A stretch of DNA of 64,000 nucleotides from Clostridium sp. CMCC3677 (GTDB lineage: Bacteria; Bacillota; Clostridia; Clostridiales; Clostridiaceae), in the NCBI RefSeq assembly GCF_023845585.1, contig NZ_JAMQHS010000002.1, positions 1 to 64,000 of the forward strand, read 5' to 3'. Below, in pieces: positions 26,186 through 38,300 of the stretch. A program made the translations under genes and the position numbers. The number at the start of each line of letters is the position of its first letter. Within the stretch, counting starts at the first letter, position 1. The notes beneath the pieces were generated by a model. That model saw nothing but the letters and a program-made list of their open reading frames with translations, was not told the origin of the DNA and searched no databases.

Positions 26186-27730
26186 ATGTATAAAGATGAA
26201 GAAAATAATATTAAAGATAAAGATATAATTAATTTAATTAATTATAAGAACAAGATAATAATAATAACTTCAGATATAAATGAAATTACTTTTACAAGTG
26301 AAGGAAATGAATGCAATGCAGGAATACTTGTTAAGAATAGAAATAGTGATTTAATAATTAAAATAAATAATGTGTATTTAAATTCTGTTAATCAAATTGC
26401 GATTGATTTCAGAGGAGGAAAAAATTGTGATTATAAAAATAAATTAGTATATTCAGGAATTAATACTATAATGAGTGAAGATAATATTGGTATTTGTATA
26501 AGTAATAATCAAACTGTTGAAATAACAGGTTGTGAAAATTGTAGATTAAATATAAATGGTGGATCAGAGATGCCAGCAATAGGAAATAACGAATGGACAG
26601 CAGGAGGGGGACATCTTATATTTTCAGGATATGGCAATATTGAAATAATAGGTGGAGCTGGATGTAAATGTTATGAGAATTTAGAACATAAAGGAAAGTG
26701 TGGTTCTTATGCTATAGGATTTTGTGAGACAAATATTAACGACACTTCAACAATAAAGATATTAGAAAATGTAAATTTAAAGGCAATAGGTGGAAATGGT
26801 CAAAGTATTTCTAGTATAGCATTAAATAAATGTAGTGGTTGTGGTGGTGCTGCAATAAGTATAGGAGATAATAGCAGCTTTGAAAAAATAGGTTTAGGTG
26901 TTTTAGAACTTATAGGAGGGGACAGTGGAGAAAGTATAGGAGAATATGCTTGTGGCAATTGTGCAAATGGTGGAGATGCTATTAAAATTAAGAGCGGATT
27001 AATTAATATTAATAGTCCAGCTATTTTAAAAGGCGGAAAAGGTGGAAGTATTAGCTCCAAGTGTAAAAATGTTATTTCTAAGGGTGGAAAAGGTGGGGAT
27101 TGTATTTCAATTTCAGAAAGTGAGTTAGATGAAAAGTTAAAAAAAGTTAAAATAAAAATTGATAATTGTGTACAAGCTAAAGGCGGAGATGGTGGAAATT
27201 CTGGAGTTTATTTTAATAATGAAAATATATTAGGAAATGACGGTGGGGATGGTGGTAATTTTATAAATTCTAATGATTTCAAAGTGGAAGTTGCTATAGG
27301 TGATATTTACTTTAAGGGTGGAAAAGGTGGAAAAGGTGGAGAAGGTCAGATGAGAGGTCATAATGGAATAATAGGTAATAAATTTAAAGGTGATAATATT
27401 TATTATACTGAATTTATAAAAGAAGAAAACCATAAATTAGGTAAATATAATGAAGAGATAGATGATTTAGTTGATGAAGGTAGTAAACATTCAGATGAAT
27501 CTGTAAAAGAGGAACAACAAAAATTATGTGAGGTATTAGAGCTGGTAATAGATAAACAATTTGAAGGGAATTATTTAGAAAATCATGAAGATTCAGGTGA
27601 AGAAGAAAATAAGCTTGTTAAATTAGAAAATGAAATTTTAAATGTAGAATATATGGAAGTATCAAATAAATCCAATAATATTATGATAAGAATATTTCAG
27701 CATATAGTAAATTTAATTAAGAAAAATTAA
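26186..27730 (+). CDS. Large Gly/Cys-rich repeat protein, possible beta-helix surface or spore protein
   Basis: A 514-residue protein I do not recognise as a named family. From about residue 60 to 400 it is built of short repeats with GG turns (GGAGCKC, GGNGQS, GGKGGKGGEG) alternating with IxI strands, consistent with a right-handed beta-helix. Many Cys lie in CxxC or CSGCGG contexts. A charged helical tail follows and the end is hydrophobic (IMIRIFQHIVNLIKKN). There is no signal peptide. ATG 26186 has AAAGGA before it and is preferred over GTG 26162. It is divergent from the DUF11-like gene. Confidence 0.65.
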   Translation: MYKDEENNIKDKDIINLINYKNKIIIITSDINEITFTSEGNECNAGILVKNRNSDLIIKINNVYLNSVNQIAIDFRGGKNCDYKNKLVYSGINTIMSEDNIGICISNNQTVEITGCENCRLNINGGSEMPAIGNNEWTAGGGHLIFSGYGNIEIIGGAGCKCYENLEHKGKCGSYAIGFCETNINDTSTIKILENVNLKAIGGNGQSISSIALNKCSGCGGAAISIGDNSSFEKIGLGVLELIGGDSGESIGEYACGNCANGGDAIKIKSGLININSPAILKGGKGGSISSKCKNVISKGGKGGDCISISESELDEKLKKVKIKIDNCVQAKGGDGGNSGVYFNNENILGNDGGDGGNFINSNDFKVEVAIGDIYFKGGKGGKGGEGQMRGHNGIIGNKFKGDNIYYTEFIKEENHKLGKYNEEIDDLVDEGSKHSDESVKEEQQKLCEVLELVIDKQFEGNYLENHEDSGEEENKLVKLENEILNVEYMEVSNKSNNIMIRIFQHIVNLIKKN

Positions 27731-27871
27731 ATTATATGAAGAATGGAAGATTAATAAAGAATTTTACTTGAAAGACTTGTATCCATACAATTGCAATAAA
27801 TCTCTTTGAGTAATATAATTATTTTGCAGTATTTTGAAAGTAAGATATAAATTACAAGGGGAGATAATTAT

Positions 27872-28462
27872 ATGGAAAATAAGAATAAAAAGATTATGAA
27901 ATTAATACAAACAGCTATACTTGCAGCATTATGTTTTGTATCATTTACATTTCTTCAAATTAAAATTCCAGTACCAGGGGGAGATGCTACTTCATTGCAT
28001 ATAGGAAATGCTTTTTGTGTACTTGCAGCATTACTTCTTGGCGGATGGTATGGTGGATTTGCAGGAGCTATTGGAATGACAATAGCAGATATACTTGATC
28101 CTGTATATATTTTAGGTGCACCAAAAACTTTTGTATTAAAATTTTGTATAGGTTTAATAACAGGAGTCATAGCACATAGATATGCAAAAATTGATAGTAG
28201 CAGTGATAAACAATATATATTTAAATGGAGTACAATTGCTGCAATTTGTGGTTTAGCATTTAATGTTGTATTTGATCCTATAGTTGGATATTTTTATAAA
28301 CAATATATATTAGGTCAACCTCAACAAATGGCCTCTGTTTTAGCAAAACTAAGTGCAGTGACTACATTTATTAATGCAGTAGTATCTGTGGTTTTAGTTA
28401 GTTTTATATATAATGCAATAAGACCAATTTTAATAAAGTCAGGATTACTATTAAATGATTAA
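27872..28462 (+). CDS. ECF transporter substrate-binding (S) component
   Basis: A 196-residue membrane protein with about five to six helices. IPVPGGDATSLHIGNAFCVL, LLGGWYGGFAGAIGMTIAD and the conserved PKTFVLKFCIGLITGVIAHR are typical of the ECF-S family. Such subunits bind a vitamin or cofactor precursor and dock onto a shared EcfAAT module encoded elsewhere. The substrate cannot be assigned and I see no riboswitch in the leader. ACAAGGGGAG precedes ATG 27872. It is monocistronic with its own hairpin. Confidence 0.85.
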   Translation: MENKNKKIMKLIQTAILAALCFVSFTFLQIKIPVPGGDATSLHIGNAFCVLAALLLGGWYGGFAGAIGMTIADILDPVYILGAPKTFVLKFCIGLITGVIAHRYAKIDSSSDKQYIFKWSTIAAICGLAFNVVFDPIVGYFYKQYILGQPQQMASVLAKLSAVTTFINAVVSVVLVSFIYNAIRPILIKSGLLLND

Positions 28463-28480
28463 AGCATTAATTAATAAAAA

Positions 28481-28520
28481 AGTAGTAACTTATATTTATA
28501 GTACGAGTTACTACTAAATT
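28481..28520 (+). terminator. Terminator after the ECF S component
   Basis: AGTAGTAACT (28481-28490) pairs perfectly with AGTTACTACT (28505-28514), with a weak T-rich tail. Confidence 0.7.
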
Positions 28521-28741
28521 TTATTGGCGTGTTTTAATAGAATAATAAGTATTATATAATATAATAAATTAAAGAAAGGCAGAGGTAGTTTCAACAATGA
28601 GAATATAATTTACACTTTTATTTATTAAGTATAACAAAGAACTTTTAACTAAAAAAATAGTCTATATATTAGGACTTTTTTTGTTGTACTAGCGGTTTAT
28701 CACTATAATAAAGAATAGGGATGTACTTGAAGTAGATATCA

Positions 28742-28770
28742 TTGACAATTTAGAAAAATAAAATTATAAT
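28742..28770 (+). promoter_or_regulatory. Promoter of the trpS T-box leader
   Basis: TTGACA (28742-28747), 17 bases and TATAAT (28765-28770) make a perfect consensus promoter just upstream of the leader. Confidence 0.85.
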
Positions 28771-28777
28771 AGTAAAA

Positions 28778-29084
28778 AATATATTAATAATCTGATGAAG
28801 AGGAAGAGTAATTAGATTAAGCTTCAATAAAGAGAGCTAGGGACGGTGAAATCCTAGTAAGAAGAGATTTAATGAATGGGCCTCAGAGGAATAAAGAGAA
28901 ATCATAGTTAGAGAGTATCGGAATGGTGTGCTGCACCTTATAGCAGATAGAGTATGTTAGTACTTGATTTTGAGTGGTGTAATTATAAAAAATTAGGGTT
29001 TGCTTACAATTATTTTTTATTACACAATTTAGGTGGCAACACGGATATTATCTCCGTCCTATTAATTTAGGACGGAGTTTTTTT
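28778..29084 (+). promoter_or_regulatory. T-box riboswitch leader (Trp specifier) with terminator
   Basis: Stem I carries AGAGAGCTAGGGACGGTGAA and the specifier loop ATGAATGGGCCTC, in which TGG at 28877-28879 is the Trp codon. The T-box itself is AGGTGGCAACACGG (29031-29044), slightly different from the usual AGGGTGGAACCGCG. The terminator CTCCGTCCTA/TAGGACGGAG (29052-29077) with T7 follows. Uncharged tRNA-Trp should favour the antiterminator and switch on trpS. Confidence 0.92.
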
Positions 29085-29116
29085 GTTTAATAAAATTAAA
29101 TCAAGGAGTGAGTTTT

Positions 29117-30136
29117 ATGAAAAAAGAAATAATTTTAACAGGAGATAGACCAACAGGAAAATTGCATATTGGACATTATGTAGGGTCTTTAATGAATAGA
29201 GTTCAGTTACAAAATTGTGGTTTGTATAATAACTATATAATGATAGCAGATCAACAAGCATTAACTGATAATGCACGAAATCCAGAAAAAATAAGGAAAA
29301 GTTTAATAGAGGTTGCATTAGATTATTTGGCAATTGGAATAGATCCATCAAAATCTACAATTTTCATTCAATCTCAAATCCCAGAGCTTAATGAATTAAC
29401 TATGCATTATTTAAATTTAGTTACAGTTTCAAGGTTAGAAAGAAATCCAACAGTTAAAAGTGAAATTAAAGAAAAAGATTTTAATGTAAGTATTCCAACT
29501 GGATTTCTTATTTATCCTGTAAGTCAAGCAGCAGATATTACAGCTTTTAAGGCAGATGTTGTTCCAGTTGGAGAAGATCAACTTCCTATGATTGAGCAAA
29601 CTAGGGAAATAGTAAGAAGTTTTAACTCAATTTATAAAAAGGATATATTAATAGAGCCAAGAGCAGTACTTCCAAAGGAGGGATTAGGAAGATTACCAGG
29701 AATTGATGGGAAGAATAAAATGAGTAAGTCGTTAAATAATGCAATATATCTATCAGATGAACCAGATATAATAAAAAACAAGATTATGTCTATGTATACA
29801 GATCCAAATCATATTAAGGTAGAGGATCCAGGTGAAGTAAATAATAATACTGTTTTTACATATTTAGATGCATTTTGTAATGATAAGATTAAGTTAGAAG
29901 AGATGAAAGAACATTATAAGAGAGGTGGTTTAGGTGATATAAAAGTAAAGAAGTATTTAAATGAAATACTTCAAGCAGAACTTGAACCAATAAGAAATAA
30001 AAGAAAAGAATTTAAAAGAGATATAGCATATGTATATGATGTTTTAAAAAATGGAAGTGATAATGCCAGAAATATAGCAGCAAATACTCTTTCAGAAGTT
30101 AGAGAAGCAATAGGAATAGAATACTTTAAATATTAG
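29117..30136 (+). CDS. trpS: Tryptophanyl-tRNA synthetase
   Basis: A 339-residue class I synthetase that charges tRNA-Trp. The HIGH motif appears as [12 protein letters not shown] near residue 15 and KMSKS as NKMSKSLNN near residue 200. [16 protein letters not shown] is the usual dimer/active-site region. Length fits a full enzyme. AAGGAG lies 8 bases before ATG 29117, while GTG 29108 overlaps that site. It is controlled by the Trp T-box directly upstream. Confidence 0.96.
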   Translation: MKKEIILTGDRPTGKLHIGHYVGSLMNRVQLQNCGLYNNYIMIADQQALTDNARNPEKIRKSLIEVALDYLAIGIDPSKSTIFIQSQIPELNELTMHYLNLVTVSRLERNPTVKSEIKEKDFNVSIPTGFLIYPVSQAADITAFKADVVPVGEDQLPMIEQTREIVRSFNSIYKKDILIEPRAVLPKEGLGRLPGIDGKNKMSKSLNNAIYLSDEPDIIKNKIMSMYTDPNHIKVEDPGEVNNNTVFTYLDAFCNDKIKLEEMKEHYKRGGLGDIKVKKYLNEILQAELEPIRNKRKEFKRDIAYVYDVLKNGSDNARNIAANTLSEVREAIGIEYFKY

Positions 30137-30216
30137 AGAGTTCAGATTTTAAATGAAAAATCAATAAAAAGAGTATAGACAGAATTATTTTAAAAAATCT
30201 AAATAAATATTTAATT

Positions 30217-30253
30217 AGGTGGCTGTATCAAATTTATTTTAATACAGCCACCT
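30217..30253. terminator. Hairpin between convergent genes
   Basis: AGGTGGCTGTAT (30217-30228) pairs perfectly with ATACAGCCACCT (30242-30253). T-tracts are weak on both sides. Confidence 0.7.
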
Positions 30254-30263
30254 CATTATAGTA

Positions 30264-31187
30264 TTATTCAGATAAGGATTTAATTTCTTTGTAGCTATTA
30301 AGATCTGTATAAAGTTCTCCCTTTATAGGATTACGTTTTGTTTTCTTAATCTTATAAATATAGTATACAAATACTGCGATATTTGATAATAATGCTGCTA
30401 AGCTTACGATAAATAAAGCAGTTGTATTATGTGATGATCTAACTGCAAATTGAGATTCATCAATGAAACTAGGACATGTCATTGCAAACATGCACCACAA
30501 TGCAAGTGTTTGTGCACGATGTTGTAACCAAGCACCTTTCTTTATAAAGAAAGCGGCAATTGTAGGAGCAAAAAGTAATGCTAGACCACAGTACCATGCA
30601 TGGTTAGGTAGGCAATTATATGTGTATGCAAAGTTCCAAATATCATATGCTATAATCCAGAACCAAAGCATATCAGGCCATAACATATCTTTGCTCTTAT
30701 CCTTACTGATACAGATTCCAAACCAACCTGTAATTGTAATGATATTTAAGATACCAGCAATCCCATTCATAACATTCCAAGAACCGCTTACAGTAACCAT
30801 TCCCTCAAACACTTCTTTATTAAGATGTAGTCCGTAAATTTGAAAATCACGTGCTACTGCTTCACAAATATTGATTGCTAAAATTAATGGTGGGAAACAT
30901 AAAGCCCACTTTTTGCTACTAGCACCTTTTATATGTCTAATTAGAAAGAAACCAATACATCCTGCTAGTGATGAATATACTTTAGCATAATGAAACCAAT
31001 CATTTACGCTTGTCCCTTTAGTAGTTTTGGGCCATACAACAAAAGTAAGAAATAACGGTAAGATAATGAAAAGCAATAGTCCACCCCATTTAAACCTACG
31101 GCCTAATTCATTAAGTACAATTAACATTAGGAATACTGTTAATAGCATAAGCCAATTCGAAAAAGGCTGTGCTTCAAAAAAAAACAT
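30264..31187 (-). CDS. Polytopic membrane protein (DUF5692-like)
   Basis: A 307-residue protein with about eight hydrophobic helices and a short charged C-terminal tail. It appears to match the DUF5692 family (from memory). Conserved-looking pieces are FLIRHIKGASSKKWALCFPP, ARDFQIYG and WFWIIAYDIWNFAYTYNC. Function is unknown. GGGGGAT precedes the ATG. It is convergent with trpS and divergent from the membrane protein at 31464. Confidence 0.7.
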   Translation of the reverse strand: MFFFEAQPFSNWLMLLTVFLMLIVLNELGRRFKWGGLLLFIILPLFLTFVVWPKTTKGTSVNDWFHYAKVYSSLAGCIGFFLIRHIKGASSKKWALCFPPLILAINICEAVARDFQIYGLHLNKEVFEGMVTVSGSWNVMNGIAGILNIITITGWFGICISKDKSKDMLWPDMLWFWIIAYDIWNFAYTYNCLPNHAWYCGLALLFAPTIAAFFIKKGAWLQHRAQTLALWCMFAMTCPSFIDESQFAVRSSHNTTALFIVSLAALLSNIAVFVYYIYKIKKTKRNPIKGELYTDLNSYKEIKSLSE

Positions 31188-31463
31188 AATTAATCCCCCT
31201 TAGTAAAAATACAATTGTTATAGCATTTTATAACTAATTTTGTTATTATTTACTAATATTAGTATACACATCTATATAATGCTTTATAACTAAATTTAAA
31301 ATTTTTTATAATCTTAGAGTTAATGTTCATTTCTACTAATTCTTTTATTTTTGTATTTATATTTTTTACGTAAAAGGAAAAGATATAAATAAATAATTAA
31401 TTTTATATGCAATTATATTTGTTTTTTTAGAAATAAAAATATCTCGAAAGGAAAAGATTTTTA

Positions 31464-32054
31464 ATGAATAATAGAAATAGTAAGCTAACTATTAGAATAG
31501 CAGTATTATTTGAAATAATTTTAGTGATTTCTGCTGTTTTTAGTATTATATCAAAACAATGGAAGAGTTCAGCTTTGTTACTCTTAGCTATTATATGTAT
31601 TATACTTCCTTTTATAATTACCAATATTGCTAATAGAAAGAATATAGTACTACCTTCTAGCTTTCAATTAGTATGGATATTATTTATTTTACTTACACTA
31701 TACTTTGGAGAATTTAAGAAATTCTATATTACATTTTGGTGGTGGGATTTACTTATTCATGCTATATATGGTAGTTATGCAGTTATTATAGCATTGAATT
31801 TAATTCAAGGAATTATTACAAAGAATAAACAAACAACTAAACAACGATTTACTATTTTTAGCCTAATATTTGCATTTAGTTTTTCAATTGCTTTAGGTAC
31901 TATATGGGAAGTATTTGAGTTTGTAGGAGATTATCTATTTAAAACAACTATGATAAAGGGTGGCCTTGAAGATACGTTATCAGATCTCATTGTAAAAGTT
32001 TTATCTGCCTTTATTACTTCTATAATATGTTATTATAGTGAATCGAGGAACTAA
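31464..32054 (+). CDS. Membrane protein of DUF2238/YjdF-like type
   Basis: A 196-residue protein with about five to six helices. FWWWDLLIHAIYGSYAVIIA and GTIWEVFEFVGD, then GLEDTLSDLIV, match the W/D/H-rich motifs of the DUF2238 (YjdF-like) membrane family, whose function is unknown. CGAAAGGAAAAG precedes ATG 31464. It is monocistronic. Confidence 0.65.
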   Translation: MNNRNSKLTIRIAVLFEIILVISAVFSIISKQWKSSALLLLAIICIILPFIITNIANRKNIVLPSSFQLVWILFILLTLYFGEFKKFYITFWWWDLLIHAIYGSYAVIIALNLIQGIITKNKQTTKQRFTIFSLIFAFSFSIALGTIWEVFEFVGDYLFKTTMIKGGLEDTLSDLIVKVLSAFITSIICYYSESRN

Positions 32055-32128
32055 AAATAGTGAATTTTAGATCTAATATGATTGGTAATAGAGTTTTAGC
32101 TGTTAAAGGAATCATCTATTATTTTTTT

Positions 32129-32216
32129 AATAAACTTAAAAGCCAATGCTTAACAATAAGTATTGGCTTGAAATTTTTAATTATGATATCCAAAATATCG
32201 ATACGCTAATTTTGAC
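32129..32216. repeat. Dispersed ~90-nt repeat, copy A
   Basis: This 88-base segment matches 52693-52783 with about four mismatches and one 3-base gap. It contains the AAGCCAATGCTTA-type hairpin, then AAATTTTTAATTAT, and ends CTAATTTTGAC. On the minus strand it encodes the end of a reading frame (VKISVSIFWIS, stop 32181-32183) followed by the hairpin. Confidence 0.75.
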
Positions 32217-32330
32217 GAGTTCTTTCTTTGCTTATTTTAAAATTTAAGAATTTTTTTTGTAGTTTTGGTAAAAATAACTTCATTGAGAACTATGCTTAAG
32301 TCATATTTAATTAAGAAGGGAGTTTTTTAC

Positions 32331-35300
32331 TTGAAGAAAAACAATTCTTATGGATTAAGAAGGAATGTTTTAAGAGAGCTTAATCAAGGATTTTCTTGTA
32401 TTCATGAAAATTTTAAGTATTTTAGAAAGTTATCCAAAGGAAGAAATAAAGTTCTTGGAGCATCTGAGTGGCTTCTTGATAATATATATTTAATTGAAAA
32501 AGAATATAAGGCAATTAAGAAGGAAATGCCTATTGATTATTTTAAGTTATTACCGTCCATGACAGAATTTATTGATAATATAGATCATAAGAGAACGCAT
32601 GAAATTAATAATACATTTAAAAGTAAGAATTTTGATGAGAAAAGAGATTTTGAAAAGAAAAATTATGAAAATTATAATGAATCTGAAAATGAACTTCCCC
32701 GTATTTTTGTAGTTGCAAAGAATTATGTAAATTTAGGCGGAGATATTGATGGTGAGAGCTTTATTAAATATATTAATAAAATTCAGGAAGAAAATTTAGG
32801 TGTGGATTTAGAGTGTAATAATGTAAGTGAAAAATTGTTTAGTAAAATAGATAACAGTAGGAGTAATATAGATGGACCAAAAGAGGATATTAATATTGTA
32901 AATAAAGATATGGCTTTTACTATTGGTGAACTTTGGGCTTTTCCACTTATGCTTAAAACAGCAATAATAATAAATTTATCACAATATACTAATAATCTTG
33001 TTGATATTCAAAAGGAAATCTTACAGGGAAAAATTGTTGCTGAGAGAGTTGTAGATGCTATAAGTAACAATAAACTTAATGAGGAACTTGAAAATATTAA
33101 TGCTAAAGTTAGTCCGTTATTTTTAAGAGAATTTTTTAGAATTTTAAGGGAGAATTCCATAGAGAATAAGAGTATTTATGATTTTGTAAGGCTTAAATGG
33201 GGAATAGAAGAAGATCTTAATAATTATACTACTAGGAGCAACTTAAGAGAGGAATTTTTAGAAAGATATATTGGGAACTATATAACTTCAATTAGAAAAA
33301 TTGAGAATATAAGTTGGAGAAATTTCTTTGAAAATACATCTTTAGTAGAAAGGATTCTAAGAGAAGATCCTGTTAATGTTTATGGAAGCATGGATTTTGA
33401 ATCTAAGGATTATTATAGGCATAAACTTGAAAGTATAGCTAGAATAACTAATAAAAATGAACTTAAAGTAGCACATAATGTATTACAACTTTCAATAAAG
33501 AACAAAAATGAGAACAAGGAATCTTATAAGTGTCATGTTGGATATTACTTAATTGATAATGGTATAAGTGAATTGGATGGATATTATAATAATGTAAATC
33601 ATGCAATTTCTGAAGGTACATATTTAGCAATAAATATTTTGGGAACATTTCTTATAAGTACACTTTTTTTATTTATAAGTAGCTTGGGTGGCGTAAAGTA
33701 TACTAAGGCTGAGTACCTAATTTTATTTTTAGTCAGTATAATTCCTATAAATGAAATTATAATTGGACTTATTAATTGGATTGTAAGTAAAACCGTACAG
33801 ATTAGATTAGTACCTAAGATGGATTTTAGTGAAGGAATTCCAGATGATTGCAAGACAGTAGTAGTCATTCCTGCAATTGTAAATTGCAAAGAAAAGGTTA
33901 AATCTCTTATGGAAAAATTGGAAGTTGCTTATTGTGGAAATAAGGACAAAAACATTTATTTTGCATTACTTAGTGACTTTGCGGATTCAAATTTTCAGGT
34001 TGAAGAGAATGATAAGGAAATAATTAAATGTGGAATTGAATGTGCAAGAAAGTTAAATAATAAATATTCTAAAGATAATTACCTAAATAATAATGAAGCA
34101 AGATTTTTCTTTTTTAGTAGAGAGAGAATTTATAATAAAAAGCAAAATGTTTTCATGGGAAGAGAAAGAAAACGTGGAAAGCTTATGGAATTTATGGCTC
34201 TCATCAGAGGAAAAACAAATCATACTTATAATGTTCTAAGTTCAGAAATAAAAATACTTAAGGATGTTAAATATTTAATTACTTTAGATGAAGATACATT
34301 TATGCCAAGAGAAAGCACTTTTAAACTTATAGGTGCCATGAGCCATGTACTTAATGTACCCTATGTTAAGGATAATGAAGTTTTAAGAGGATATGGTGTT
34401 ATGCAACCTAAGGTTAGCATAAGTTTAGAATCTAAAAATCAAACATATTTCTCAAATATTTTTGGTGGAGAAGGAGGCGTAGATGGTTATTCAGTAGCTT
34501 ATTCTGATACATATCAGGATTTGTTTGGTCAAGGATCTTTTACAGGCAAGGGAATAATTAATATAGATGAATTTTATAATATACTAAATACTTCAATAAA
34601 AGATGATAGAATTTTGAGTCATGATCTTTTAGAAGGAGCTCTTGCAAGATGTGCCTTAGTTAGTCAGGTGGAATTCATAGATGGATATCCAGCTTTTTAT
34701 GAGAGTAGTTGTAGAAGATTGCATAGATGGGTTAGGGGGGATTGGCAACTTATAGGTTGGTTATTTTCTAAAAAAATAAGTTCTCTTAACAAGTGGAAAA
34801 TATTTGATAATTTAAGAAGAAGCCTTTTAGCACCTAATTTATTAATAGCATTGATTCTTTCTTTGACTATTTTAAATGGAAGAAGTCAGATTGCATTACT
34901 CTGCTTTTTAGCACTTATGAATTCTTTAGTGTTTACAGTTACAGATTTTGTTGTTACCCCTAAAAATAAACTTATGGGAACATTTAAAAGTTTTCAGCAA
35001 ATACTTTTAATATTTACATTTATTCCGTATCAAGCATTTTTAATGATGGATGCAATAATAAGAACATTATTTAGACTATGTATATCTAAAAGAAATCTTT
35101 TAGAGTGGCAATCTTCTGATTCTGTAGAAAAAAAATATAGTAATACTTTTAAATCATATTTAAAAAGAATGTGGATTGCTCCAATAATGGGATTATTAGT
35201 ATTATATTTATCTATCTATAATCCTATTGGGGTTATTGTTTATAGCGTAATTGTTGCTGCACTTTGGATAGTAAGTCCATATGTAGCTTATTGTATAAGT

Positions 35301-38300
35301 AGAAAAATTTCTAAAAATAAAATGATTTTAGATGATGAAGAAATTGTTTATTTAAGGAAAATATCAAGAAGAATATATGCTTACTATGAGGATTTTGTTA
35401 ATGAAGAAAATAATTATTTAGCACCAGATAATTATCAAGAAAAACCTTTTAAAGGAATTGCTCATAGAACATCTCCAACTAATATAGGTATGGGGCTTGT
35501 TTCAAATGTAGTGGCTTATGACTTAGGATATATAACAATGATGGAGTTTATTGATAAAACAGAGATGATATTAAATAGCATGAAAGATCTACAAATGGTT
35601 CATGGACATTATCTAAATTGGTATGATACAAAAACTAAAGCTCCACTATGGCCAAGATATGTATCAACTGTTGATAGCGGAAATCTTTTGGGAGATTTGT
35701 GGGTGCTGAAACAAGCTATGGAGGAATTAAAGGATAAAGAAGTTATAAGAATAAATGAACTTATGTCATTAAAAGATATCTATAATATAATTGAAAAAGA
35801 TGAAGCTTCAATTGAAGCTATATTTGGTTCAAATATTAGTATTGGTGAATATAAAGATGCTTTAAATAAGATATTAGCTGAAATTCAACAACTTACACAA
35901 TGTGAGGAAAGTAATAGTGACAATAAAAATAAAGCTTACTTACAAGGAAAAGAGAATGAAGAAAGTAAATATTGGATAGATAAGTTTTTTGACGAGGCTA
36001 ATAAAAAGCTTAAACATTATAATTACATATTTAATGGATTAGAAAAATTATATAGTAAAGAATTTTTTGAAGGAGTTCCTAGTATTAGAGACTTAATTGA
36101 TAGGTGTGAAGAATATAAGAATGAATTTGGTGATAATTTTAATAATACATTTGAGGTAAAGATTGATAATTTCAAAATATATAGTAGAAAAATAGATAAT
36201 ATAATTAAAGATATTAATGTGATTTCAGAAAAGATGGATTTTAAATTTCTTTATGATAAAACTAGACAATTATTCTTTATTGGTTATAACGTAGAGGAAG
36301 ATTCACTTGGAAATTCTTACTATGATTTATTGGCATCAGAATCAAGAATAGCATCATTTGTTGCTATAGCGAAAAATGATGTTCCTATATCTCATTGGTT
36401 TAAATTAGGTAGATCTATGACAAATGCATTTCACACTCATTCTCTTGTATCTTGGAGTGGGACTATGTTTGAATATTTTATGCCTTCTTTAATAATGAAA
36501 AGTTATCCTAAAACTTTGCTTAGCAAAACATATAAATCTGTAATAAAAGCCCAAAAAAGTTTTTCGAAGCAGAAGAAAACACCTTGGGGAATATCAGAAT
36601 GTGCATTTTATAAATTTGATGTAGATGAAAATTATCAATATAAAGCTTTTGGAATTCCAGGCATTGGACTAAAGAGAGGTCTTGAAGATGAAATTGTAAT
36701 ATCACCTTACTCAACCTTGATGACATTACCATTTTCTAAGAACAGTGGAATTAAAAATCTTAGAAAATTAGAGGAAATAGGTTGTCTTGGAATATATGGA
36801 TTTATTGAAGCTATAGATTACACTAAGGCAAGAGAAGATAAATATGTTATAAAAAATGCAATGGACACTAATAATAAGGATAATTGTTTAATTGATAGTG
36901 ATACAAAAAACTTAAATAATGAACAAATAGTTGATAGTGTATATAGTGATGGTATAAAGCCTAATAGAATTATGACATATATGGTACACCATTTGGGAAT
37001 GTCTTTAATGGCTCTTGATAATGTACTTCTTAATGATATTTTAGTTAATAGATTTCATAGTTTGCCAGAGGTTAAGGCAACTGAGCTTTTATTAAAAGAA
37101 AAGATTCCTAATAATGTAACCTTTGAGAGAAATGAAGATTTTTCTATAAAGAATACGTATTTTGAAGGAGAAAACTTGATTCCAAGGAAATTTAAAGGAG
37201 CAAATCAAGATAATCCTGAAGTTTTATTGTTATCTAATGGCCAATATTCGTCAATGATAACTGTAGCTGGAAGTGGTTATTCTAAGAAGAATGATATGAT
37301 GCTTTATAGATGGAAAGGAAACACCACAAGCGATGATAGTGGTATGTTTTTTTACATAAAAAACTTAAATTCTAATGATTATTGGAGTTCAACTTTTGAG
37401 CCATGTAAGAATCATGGAGATAAATATGTTACTGAATTTAATTTAGATAAGGCTAAGTTTAATAGAAAGGATGGAAATATCGAAACTCAAATGGAAGTTG
37501 TTATTTCTCCAGATGAGAATTTTGAAGTTAGAAAAATCACTTTAAATAATTTAAGTGATAAGGGAAGAAGCCTTGAAATAACAAGTTATATGGAAGTGAC
37601 ATTGACCACATTTAGTGCAGATGCAGTACATCCAACTTTCTCTAATTTATTTGTTCAAACAGAATATGATAATAATGAAGATGTGCTTATAGGAAGTAGA
37701 AGAGGTAGAGTTAAAGGAGCAAAAGTTCCTTACATATTTCATAAAGTTATAGTAAATGGAGAATTAGAAGGAAACATAAGTTATGAAACTTCTAGAATTA
37801 ATTTTATAGGAAGAAATAGAGAACTTAAATTTCCCTTGGCTATGGATAATGACAAATCATTAGATAATACTGTTGGAACAGTTTTAGATCCAATAATGAG
37901 TATTAGAGCTAGGATAAGATTAGAAGGAAATTCAAAAAAAGAGATTTATTTTATAACAGGAACAACAGACTCTAGAGAATCTGCTATTGATATATGTAAA
38001 CAAAATAAAGAAGTTGTTAATTTGGAGAAGATTTTTGAAGGCTATAGTATAAGAACACAACTTGAACTTAAGAATTTAGGTATAAGAAGTGCTCAAGCAA
38101 ATATATTCCAAAGTTTAGCTTCATATATATTCTTTTTGCACAGTGGCAGAAAGGATAGAGAAGAATATATAAAAAATATTTCAAAGTATCAAAAAGATTT
38201 ATGGTCTTATGGAATTTCAGGTGATTTACCTATTGTATTTTTAACTATTGAAAATACAGATGATATTAATCTAGTAGGTAATATGTTGAATTTACATTAT

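Noticed and set aside
27731-27871. Possible vitamin riboswitch before the ECF S component
   Set aside because: No terminator or known riboswitch core can be found in the 140-base leader.
28645-28690. Hairpin with A-run/T-run upstream of the trpS promoter
   Set aside because: The stem core is only about 5 bp and no gene precedes it directly. The stronger hairpin at 28481 already ends the ECF S gene.
30463-30837. 124-codon plus-strand frame
   Set aside because: Antisense to the DUF5692-like membrane gene, with no ribosome site and no recognisable protein.
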